Under the pieces are notes generated by a model, which had not been told where the DNA came from, did no database searches, and was given only the letters and a program-made list of their open reading frames with translations. 64,000 nucleotides of DNA from Paenibacillus silvisoli. Lineage in GTDB: Bacteria; Bacillota; Bacilli; Paenibacillales; Paenibacillaceae. The stretch's first letter is position 1; every line of letters starts with the position of its first letter. The stretch lies in assembly GCF_030866765.1 (NCBI RefSeq), contig NZ_CP133017.1:466501-530500 (forward strand). Direction: 5' to 3'. Position numbers and translations under genes: made by a program. This document shows, piece after piece, positions 27,201 through 33,784 of this stretch.

Positions 27201-27251
27201 TTAGGCACCTGCCTTGAGCTGTTCGTCGCAGCTGTAAGTCAATGTTTTCAT
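27201..27251 (-). CDS. Sixteen-codon leader peptide ORF
   Basis: ATG at 27251 behind AAAGGGAGAG, then MKTLTYSCDEQLKAGA and TAA, three bases ahead of the next ATG. The ribosome site is much stronger than that of the AHSA1 gene downstream. It may serve to bring ribosomes to that gene, or be a remnant of a longer gene. No homologue is recognised. Confidence 0.5.
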   Translation of the reverse strand: MKTLTYSCDEQLKAGA

Positions 27252-27291
27252 ATGAATAGTTCTCTCCCTTTGAATGATACTAAAAAGTAAT

Positions 27292-27750
27292 TTAATGCAT
27301 AGCCAGCTCGGACCAAGGATCGATGCCGGGATCTCCGCCTTGCGCGACCGTTTGGATCCGGGGCATATAATGCGTCCAGCCTTGCACATGCGAAGCGACT
27401 TCCGACGTTGGCAGCCCGTAATGCGTCAGCTGCAGCAAAGTGCCGTTGTCTTGAGGCTGCAGGCTGAACTCAACCGTGCTGGAGCCCGGCGGAACAAGCT
27501 TTGATTTTTCCCAGCCCCATGTCATGACGATGCGTTCGTAGGGGACGATTTCTTTATATTCGCCCATGGCGATGTCGTTGCCGTTAATGTCGATGCGGTA
27601 TTTGCCGCCGATGCTCGGATCGAGCAGGACGTGACGGCCCATCCAGCGCACGAGCTTCTCCGGATCGGTGAAGAACGAGAAGAGCGTCTCGGGACGGCAT
27701 TCGATAAAGATTTGCTTTGTAATGGTATCTTCGTTAGCGATCGGTTTCAT
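27292..27750 (-). CDS. SRPBCC/AHSA1-family protein
   Basis: 152 aa. KQIFIECRPETLFSFFTDPEKLVRWMG and GGKYRIDINGNDIAMGEYKEIVPYERIVMTWGW are the usual first halves of AHSA1 proteins, and the C-terminal helix follows GWTHYM. It overlaps the end of arsR by 17 bases, and GAAAGGAG lies within arsR. The ArsR-AHSA1 arrangement is common in Bacillota. The ligand is unknown. Confidence 0.88.
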   Translation of the reverse strand: MKPIANEDTITKQIFIECRPETLFSFFTDPEKLVRWMGRHVLLDPSIGGKYRIDINGNDIAMGEYKEIVPYERIVMTWGWEKSKLVPPGSSTVEFSLQPQDNGTLLQLTHYGLPTSEVASHVQGWTHYMPRIQTVAQGGDPGIDPWSELAMH

Positions 27751-28057
27751 GCGATCTCCTTTCTTCCTCTTCGGCCGCTTCCTTCAGGCGCAGCAAGCTG
27801 TCATCCCAGAAGCTTTCGATATACTGTTTCAACTCGGCGAAGCCTTCCCTCCTGATGCCGTAAAATCGTTTGGTGCCGGCCCGTCGGACAACGACGAGCC
27901 CCGCGGCCTCCAGCACTTTAAGATGCTGCGAGATAGCCGGTGCCGATATGGCAAAATGCGATGCGATGGCGCTCGAGGTCAGTTCCCCGTCACGGATGAG
28001 ATGTAAAATATCTCTGCGCCTAGGCTCCGTTATGGCGTGAATGGCGGTATCGATCAT
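27734..28057 (-). CDS. ArsR-family transcriptional repressor
   Basis: 107 aa winged helix protein of the SdpR-like subgroup: ITEPRRRDILHLIRDGELTSSAIASHF, recognition helix SAPAISQHLKVLEAAGLV and wing RRAGTKRFY. It has no cysteine metal site of the ArsR/SmtB kind, so it is not a metal sensor by sequence. There is no Shine-Dalgarno sequence, and the -10 lies only 6-7 bases upstream, so the transcript may be leaderless. A perfect palindrome overlaps its promoter. First gene of an operon with two AHSA1 proteins. Confidence 0.85.
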   Translation of the reverse strand: MIDTAIHAITEPRRRDILHLIRDGELTSSAIASHFAISAPAISQHLKVLEAAGLVVVRRAGTKRFYGIRREGFAELKQYIESFWDDSLLRLKEAAEEEERRSHETDR

Positions 28058-28063
28058 GACGTT

Positions 28064-28092
28064 AATTTAGCATACACTTAATTAAGTGTCAA
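28064..28092 (-). promoter_or_regulatory. arsR promoter with 16-bp palindromic operator
   Basis: Minus-strand TTGACA (28087-28092), 17-bp spacer and TAAATT (28064-28069). The perfect palindrome ACACTTAATTAAGTGT (28074-28089) fills the spacer, consistent with autorepression. The promoter ends about 6 bases before the ATG. Confidence 0.65.
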
Positions 28093-28174
28093 CTTAAATA
28101 GTTGTTGCAACATTCCGGATCGTGGGCTATGCTCGTAGGGGAAAGCAAATCATTTGTAGAAGGTGGCAATTAGC

Positions 28175-28615
28175 GTGGTTGATATTCAAACGGAAATCAT
28201 CATTCATTGTCCGCGGGAGAAGGTCGCTGCCTACGCGGCCGATCCCGACCATGCGCCTGACTGGTACGTGAATATAAAACAGGTGGAGTGGCTTACGCCC
28301 AAGCCGATGGCCGTCGGTTCGGAGATCGCGTTCAAAGCGCATTTTCTAGGCAAGGAGCTTGCTTATGTATACCGGATTATGAGCTACGAGCCGGGGAAAT
28401 CGATGATGATGGCAACGGCGGACGGGCCGTTTCCGATGGAAACGACCTATACGTGGGAAACGGCGGGCGGCGGTTCGACGCGTATGACGCTGCGCAACCG
28501 GGGAAATCCGTCCGGATTCTCCGTCCTATTCACGCCGATGATGGCGTTCATGATGCGGCGGGCGAACCGCAAAGATCTGGAGAAAATCAAGCGTCTGCTC
28601 GAGCAGTCGGCTTGA
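28175..28615 (+). CDS. SRPBCC-family protein (polyketide cyclase-like)
   Basis: 146 aa: DIQTEIIIHCPREKVAAYAADPDHAPDWYVNIKQVEW, then FLGKELAYVYRIMSYEPGKSMMM and a terminal helix with RRANRKDLEKIKRLLEQ. This is the SRPBCC lipid-binding fold. GTG at 28175 has AGAAGGTGG at about 9 bases and is preferred to the GTG at 28163, which overlaps that site. It is divergent from the arsR operon and may share its operator. Confidence 0.8.
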   Translation: MVDIQTEIIIHCPREKVAAYAADPDHAPDWYVNIKQVEWLTPKPMAVGSEIAFKAHFLGKELAYVYRIMSYEPGKSMMMATADGPFPMETTYTWETAGGGSTRMTLRNRGNPSGFSVLFTPMMAFMMRRANRKDLEKIKRLLEQSA

Positions 28616-28619
28616 AGAA

Positions 28620-28662
28620 GAGGCTGCTTTCCCGTGGTGACGGGGGAGCAGCCTTTTTTTTG
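28620..28662 (+). terminator. Terminator of the SRPBCC gene
   Basis: Arms AGGCTGCT / AGCAGCC around an 18-nt GC-rich loop, followed by T8. Confidence 0.8.
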
Positions 28663-28668
28663 GAGGAT

Positions 28669-28692
28669 CTAACGGACATCCGTGTCCGTTAG
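28669..28692. repeat. Short CTAACG...CGTTAG hairpin
   Basis: Perfect 10-bp arms CTAACGGACA / TGTCCGTTAG with a TCCG loop. It overlaps the stop codon of the minus-strand gene at 28689. Its ends are the same as those of the 185-bp elements. Confidence 0.6.
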
Positions 28693-29207
28693 AGTCCGTC
28701 AGCAACTCTACGATACCCCTTGCGCTGCCCGCCGGGCTTCCAGATCGACAGGATGTACATCGCGATCAGCGAAACAGTCTGCAAAACAATGCCGATCCAA
28801 AGCCACGTATGGTTAACGGCGAAGCCCGGCACATCCCAAGCGTTCGGCCCGGCCGACGGGGTGACGCCGTTCAGCGTCCATTCATACAGGCCGACAAAGC
28901 CGATGCCGATGCACAGCAGGGTGAGCACTTCTTTGGCGATGATCCAATAATAACGGAACAGCTTCCATGAAGTGAGCACCGACAGCAGAATGCCGCTCAC
29001 CGTCGTCCCGATCGTCGAGGCGCGTACGCTCGAATCGGCGAGCAGATGCATGATCGAGTAGCACGCATGCAGCACGGTGCCGTCCTTCGTCACGGAGGCG
29101 GTCAGCGCCAAAATGATGAACACCGCCTGCACCCCCAGCATAATTCCCGCAAAAAGCAAATGCAGCAGCAGTAAAATCCGGCGTCCCCGCAGCGATAGTT
29201 TTTTCAA
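28689..29207 (-). CDS. Hypothetical four-helix membrane protein
   Basis: 172 aa with four hydrophobic segments (about 10-32, 62-80, 90-108 and 130-152). No family is recognised with confidence; it is reminiscent of DUF2269-like membrane proteins. The start is TTG at 29207 with GAGGAGG 11 bases upstream; no ATG alternative fits. It follows a response regulator gene by 26 bases, so it is likely co-transcribed with the two-component system and may be its effector or accessory sensor. Confidence 0.6.
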   Translation of the reverse strand: MKKLSLRGRRILLLLHLLFAGIMLGVQAVFIILALTASVTKDGTVLHACYSIMHLLADSSVRASTIGTTVSGILLSVLTSWKLFRYYWIIAKEVLTLLCIGIGFVGLYEWTLNGVTPSAGPNAWDVPGFAVNHTWLWIGIVLQTVSLIAMYILSIWKPGGQRKGYRRVADGL

Positions 29208-29233
29208 GGCGATCCGGCCTCCTCTCCAGTGGT

Positions 29234-29923
29234 CTATACATTAAAGCGGTAGCCGACGCCCCAGACCGTCTCGACATAGCGAGGCTTGGACGGATCGCGC
29301 TCCAGCTTTTCTCTCAGTTTGCTGATGTGGACGGTGACCGTCGCATGGTCCCCAAGCGCATCCAATCCCCAGATCCGCTCGAACAATTCTTCTTTCCTGA
29401 ACACCCGGTTCGGATTCGAAACGAGAAAATGCAGCAAATCGTACTCTTTGGCCGTAAACGGCACTTCTTCCTCGTTCACAAATACGCGGCGAGACTGCCG
29501 GTCGATGCGGATATTGTGCAGATGCAGCTCGTCCCTGCGCCACTCGCCGCTGCCGACAAGCCGGTCATACCGGGCCAAATGCGCTCTCACGCGGGCAACC
29601 AGCTCGCCGAGTCCGAACGGCTTCAAAATATAATCGTCGGCGCCTTGACCGAAGCCGCGGATTTTATCGATCTCTTCCTTCTTCGCGGAGACGATCAGAA
29701 TCGGCACGTTGCTCGCTTCCCGTATGCGGCGGCACACCTCGTACCCGTCCATGCGCGGCAGCATCAGATCGAGCAGGATGAGGTCGTAACGCGCCGCTAG
29801 CGCCATTTCGAGCCCGAGATCGCCCCGGTCCGCAATGTCGGCGGTGAAGCCGCTAGCTTCCAAATAGTCTTTCTGCACCTCGGCGATGACAGGGTCATCC
29901 TCAATAATCAAAATCCGCTTCAT
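29234..29923 (-). CDS. OmpR-family response regulator
   Basis: 229 aa. The receiver domain (about 1-115) has the phosphoacceptor aspartate in LILLDLMLP, the conserved threonine/serine in PILIVSAKK and the lysine in YILKPF. A winged-helix DNA-binding domain (about 130-229) follows. Its ATG overlaps the stop codon of the kinase gene by one base (TGATG), so the two are translationally coupled. The signal and targets are not evident. Confidence 0.93.
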   Translation of the reverse strand: MKRILIIEDDPVIAEVQKDYLEASGFTADIADRGDLGLEMALAARYDLILLDLMLPRMDGYEVCRRIREASNVPILIVSAKKEEIDKIRGFGQGADDYILKPFGLGELVARVRAHLARYDRLVGSGEWRRDELHLHNIRIDRQSRRVFVNEEEVPFTAKEYDLLHFLVSNPNRVFRKEELFERIWGLDALGDHATVTVHISKLREKLERDPSKPRYVETVWGVGYRFNV

Positions 29924-31419
29924 CAGCGTTCGTCACTCCCTTCCTGAGCCTGAGTCGTACCCGTCACTGCGGGCAGCCGCATCACGATTGTCGTGCCTTC
30001 GCCTTTGCGGCTGAGCGCTCCAACCGTGCCTTCGTGCGCCTCGATGAGCTGCTTTACGATGGCAAGGCCGAGGCCGCTGCTTCCGCGGTCGGGACGGCGG
30101 GAGGCTTCCTCTCTGTAAAATTGGTCAAAGACATGAGGGAGCGCCTCCGGGGAAATGCCGGCCCCGTTGTCCGAGATTGTAATGGTCGCAGCGGATCGGT
30201 CGGCTTCGTAAGCGAGCTCGAAGGTAAGCGCCCGCTCGGCCTTGTCCATATGCCGCAAGCTGTTGTCCGCGATATTGCTGATCGCGCGGTGCAGCTTCTC
30301 GCGATCCGCGCGAATGAGCACCCGCTCGTCGGCGTTATGCCGCTGCACATAACGGATGTCGACGCCGTTGAACCTTGGATCGAGCATCAGCTCTTCCACG
30401 GTCAAGCGCATATATTCCTCGGCATCCAGCGTTTCGAGGCGGAGCGGAACCTTGCCGGTGTCGAGCGCGGCAAACAGCAGCAGCTCCTCGATCATGCGGG
30501 TCATGTCGGCCGTTTTGCCGCCGATCATGGCGATATATTTGCTCCGCTTCTCCTCCGTGTCGGCAACGCCGCCCTGCAAGCAGTCGACGCAGCCTTGGAT
30601 GGCGGTAATCGGCGTCTTCAAATCATGGGAGATGCTCGCCAGCAGCTCCTTGCGGCTTTGCTCCAGCTGCAGCTGCGCGGTGAGGGAGCCAAGCAGCCGG
30701 ACGCGCATCTCCTCCAGCGCCGTGCCGAGCTGCCCGATCTCGTCCTGCCTGCGCAGCTCGATGGCGCGGTCCAGCTGGCCTTCGCGGATTCGGCCGGCCG
30801 CATCCCGGAGGGCGTGCAAGGGCCGGATAATGCTGCGCGATACGAGGAACGTCAACGTGCCGTTCGTCAGAATAAGCGCGCCTAACAGCGCCAGCAGCAC
30901 GGTCGGGACGAACCGCTTGAAGAAGCCGGCGACCGGCTCCATGTCGGAGACGATCATGAGCGTGCCGGCCTGGCCGGCCGCATCGGTATAGGGAATGCGA
31001 TCGATCGATTGGTAATGGCTGCCCCTTGCGAAACGCGGCTCGTCGCCGCTCTGCGAGCGCTGCACGACGGAATCGGCGTCAAGGCCTGGGGAAGCATAGG
31101 AGATGGTGCCATCGTTTTCCTGCGTGATAACCATGCCGGCGTCGACCTTTGCCAGCCCGGCTTCCGTCTGCGCGAGGAAATCCGGATCGCGAAGCAGCTT
31201 CGGATCGTGCTCGGCGATGAAGCGAAGGCCTGACGCCAGCTCGGCGCGTCCGCCGAACAGCTCGCGGATGGCCGCGAAAGGAACGCCGCTCGCCCCGTCC
31301 GACCGATCCAGCTGCTTCGTGAACAGGCTGGCCGCAAGCAAGACCGTTGCGCCAAGCAGCAGCACGGGAATGACGATCATGGCAATATAAGAGAAGAGCA
31401 ATTTCGTTCGGATGGACAT
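29923..31419 (-). CDS. Sensor histidine kinase
   Basis: 498 aa. Two membrane helices (about 6-28 and 180-202) flank an extracellular sensor region, followed by a HAMP domain, a HisKA dimerisation domain (ISHDLKTPITAI) and a HATPase_c domain (NIADNSLRH, ISDNGAGI, SSGLGLAIVKQLIEAH). Start 31419 has AAAGGGG at about 10 bases. It forms an operon with the OmpR-type regulator and the membrane protein. The sensor domain has no clear family, so the stimulus is unknown. Confidence 0.92.
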   Translation of the reverse strand: MSIRTKLLFSYIAMIVIPVLLLGATVLLAASLFTKQLDRSDGASGVPFAAIRELFGGRAELASGLRFIAEHDPKLLRDPDFLAQTEAGLAKVDAGMVITQENDGTISYASPGLDADSVVQRSQSGDEPRFARGSHYQSIDRIPYTDAAGQAGTLMIVSDMEPVAGFFKRFVPTVLLALLGALILTNGTLTFLVSRSIIRPLHALRDAAGRIREGQLDRAIELRRQDEIGQLGTALEEMRVRLLGSLTAQLQLEQSRKELLASISHDLKTPITAIQGCVDCLQGGVADTEEKRSKYIAMIGGKTADMTRMIEELLLFAALDTGKVPLRLETLDAEEYMRLTVEELMLDPRFNGVDIRYVQRHNADERVLIRADREKLHRAISNIADNSLRHMDKAERALTFELAYEADRSAATITISDNGAGISPEALPHVFDQFYREEASRRPDRGSSGLGLAIVKQLIEAHEGTVGALSRKGEGTTIVMRLPAVTGTTQAQEGSDER

Positions 31420-31552
31420 GGCATGGCAGCCCCTTTCCATTTCATTGTAGTATCCGCCCGTAAATATTCCATAAACCGTTTCTAAAAAAAGTATAAAACA
31501 ACGGCGCGCCTCTCGTTGCGAACAAATGTGATGCGGTGTCAGGTTGTTCTGC

Positions 31553-31558
31553 TATAAT
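31553..31558 (+). promoter_or_regulatory. Extended -10 promoter of the OCD operon
   Basis: TGCTATAAT, a perfect TATAAT with the TGn extension, 40 bases before the first gene. The -35 is weak. Confidence 0.55.
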
Positions 31559-31597
31559 AAAGCAAACCACACAAAAACAGGGGATGAACGAACGATT

Positions 31598-32581
31598 ATG
31601 CGAGTCATTACGCAACATGACGTAAAGGAATTGCTGTCCATGAAGGCTTGCATCGGCATTATGGAAGAGGTGCTTGCGGATTTGGCGGCCGGACAAGCGG
31701 TGCAGTCGCTGCGAAGCGTCGTTCCCGTGCATGGCGGCAATTTGATGGGGCTGATGCCGGCTTATTTGAAGCGGGAGCAGAAGGTCGGCGCCAAAATCAT
31801 TACCGTTTTCCCGGACAACCACGCGAAAGGGCTGCCGTCGCACCAAGGCTTCGTGTCGCTGTTCGATGCGGCAACGGGGCAGCTGGAAGCCATCGTCGAC
31901 GGGAGGCGGATTACCGCGATCCGGACGGCGGCGGTCAGCGCTGCGGCGACGAAGCGGCTGGCTCGGGAGGATGCGGCGACGCTCGCCATTATCGGCACCG
32001 GGGAGCAGGCGCGCACGCATATGGAAGCGATGCTGCTGGTCAGGCCGATCCGGCGCATCCGCATTTGGGGGCCGACGCCTGCTCATGCGGAGCAGCTGAG
32101 GCAGGAGGCGGAGCGCCTATATAGCGGCGAAGGCATCACGGTTGAGACGATGCCGACGGCGGAGCAGGCCGTGGCGGACGCCGACATCGTTTGCACGGTT
32201 ACGGCCGCCACGACGCCGATTCTGCACGGCGCATGGTTGAAGGAAGGCGCGCACGTGAACGCGGTCGGCGCCTGCCGGGCGAAGGACAGAGAGCTGGACT
32301 CGGAGCTCGTCCGCCGCGCCGAGCTGTTCGTCGACCGGATGGAATCGGCGGTGAACGAAGCGGGCGATTATCTGATTCCGCTGGCGGAAGGCGTCATCGC
32401 GGAGGGACATATTCGCGGCGAGCTCGGCGACGTGCTGCTCGTACGGATTGCCGGGCGCAGCTCGGAGCGGGCGGTTACGCTGTTTAAAGGACTTGGGCTG
32501 GCCTGCGAGGATTTGGCGGCGGCCGGCTATATTTTGAATGAGGCCATTCGGCGCGATAAAGGAACGGAAATTGACCTGTAG
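31598..32581 (+). CDS. Ornithine cyclodeaminase/mu-crystallin family protein
   Basis: 327 aa NAD(P)-binding protein. The first half carries GLMPAYL and the substrate arginine region; TALRTAAVSAAAT-like RITAIRTAAVSAAATKRLA and the Rossmann motif IIGTGEQARTHMEA follow. The family includes ornithine cyclodeaminase, alanine dehydrogenases and ketimine reductases, which cannot be separated here. AGGGG 13 bases before the ATG supports this start. First of three genes with a dipeptidase and a hydrolase, suggesting use of an amino acid or peptide-like compound. Confidence 0.88.
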   Translation: MRVITQHDVKELLSMKACIGIMEEVLADLAAGQAVQSLRSVVPVHGGNLMGLMPAYLKREQKVGAKIITVFPDNHAKGLPSHQGFVSLFDAATGQLEAIVDGRRITAIRTAAVSAAATKRLAREDAATLAIIGTGEQARTHMEAMLLVRPIRRIRIWGPTPAHAEQLRQEAERLYSGEGITVETMPTAEQAVADADIVCTVTAATTPILHGAWLKEGAHVNAVGACRAKDRELDSELVRRAELFVDRMESAVNEAGDYLIPLAEGVIAEGHIRGELGDVLLVRIAGRSSERAVTLFKGLGLACEDLAAAGYILNEAIRRDKGTEIDL

Positions 32582-32596
32582 GAGAGGGAATACAGC

Positions 32597-33772
32597 ATGA
32601 GCATGAATCAGCGCACGGTAGAAGAAGGTTTGTATCCGTTCCGGTTGTCGCCGGATGAGGAGGGGCGGGCGCGGCGGCTGCATGATCGCATGATCATCAT
32701 CGACCTGCTGTTCCAAGGGCCGCTATCGCCACAAGCGATCCCGGCGGGGGTGGCTGACCGGCTCCGCGAGCAATGCGAGCCGTACCGCGATCAGCCGATG
32801 GCTTACAGCATGATGCCGGCCAAGCTGATCAAAGGCATGGTCGCCCGCGGCGAGCTGGCGGAATTCCAAGCGGAATGGTACCGCTCCGGCATTACGGCCG
32901 GCAACCGGGAGCTTGACCTGTCGAGCCCGGAAAGCATCGTGGAGAGCATGGCCGACGTGCAGCGCCAGTTCGACGCCGTCGAATGGCTGGACAAGGCGCT
33001 GCGCGCGGACGATATCCGCAAAGCGAAGCGCGATGGACGGAAGGCCGGAATCGTCACGGCACAGGAGAACGACGGCTTGGGCAGAAACGTGGAGCTGCTC
33101 GAGACGCTCCACCGCTTCGGGCTGCGCGTGCTGCAGCTCACCTACAACAATCAGAACTACGTCGCCTCGGGCTGCATGGAGCCGACGGACGGCGGCGTCA
33201 GCAAATTCGGCGCGCGCTTCATCGCAAGGATGAACGAGCTCGGCATCGTCGTCGATACGAGCCACTGCGGCAAGCAAACGACGCTGGATGCGTGCAGGCT
33301 GTCGACTCAGCCCGTCATTGCCTCGCATACCGGAGCCGAAGCGATTTACGGCCATCCGCGCTGCAAGAGCGACGAAGAGCTGCGGGCGATCGCGGCCACG
33401 GGCGGCGTCATCGGCGTGTTCGCGATGCCATGGTTCGTGCATGGCGATCCGAACGATACGACGATCGAGCATGTGCTCGATCATATCGACTATATCGTGC
33501 GCCTCGTCGGCGTCGATCACGCCGGTATCGGGACGGATTGGCCGATGAGCGACGTGGAGTGGGCGCTTATTCATTTTAAGGAGCATGTCGCGCCGATGCT
33601 CGGTTTTGCCAAAGGGGACGGGCCTTCGACGGAAACGGTGAAGGGGCTGGAGAAATACGGCTATTTCATTAACTTCACGCGCGGACTGGTGGCTAGAGGC
33701 TACGCCGATGCGGAAATCGAGAAAATCATGGGCGGCAATTGGCTGCGCGTATTCGAACAAGTATGGGGCTAG
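32597..33772 (+). CDS. Renal-dipeptidase (M19) family protein, atypical metal site
   Basis: 391 aa TIM-barrel metallopeptidase-like protein. The later zinc ligands look intact: a glutamate in VTAQEN, histidines in DTSHCG and ASHTG, and an aspartate in GIGTDWP. The usual N-terminal HxD of the family (in a DGHNDLP-like segment) is replaced by IDLLFQG, so one metal site may be changed or missing. GGAGAGGG upstream supports the ATG. Second gene of the OCD operon. It could cleave a dipeptide or a modified amide; activity is uncertain. Confidence 0.85.
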   Translation: MSMNQRTVEEGLYPFRLSPDEEGRARRLHDRMIIIDLLFQGPLSPQAIPAGVADRLREQCEPYRDQPMAYSMMPAKLIKGMVARGELAEFQAEWYRSGITAGNRELDLSSPESIVESMADVQRQFDAVEWLDKALRADDIRKAKRDGRKAGIVTAQENDGLGRNVELLETLHRFGLRVLQLTYNNQNYVASGCMEPTDGGVSKFGARFIARMNELGIVVDTSHCGKQTTLDACRLSTQPVIASHTGAEAIYGHPRCKSDEELRAIAATGGVIGVFAMPWFVHGDPNDTTIEHVLDHIDYIVRLVGVDHAGIGTDWPMSDVEWALIHFKEHVAPMLGFAKGDGPSTETVKGLEKYGYFINFTRGLVARGYADAEIEKIMGGNWLRVFEQVWG

Positions 33773-33784
33773 GAGGCAGCGGAG

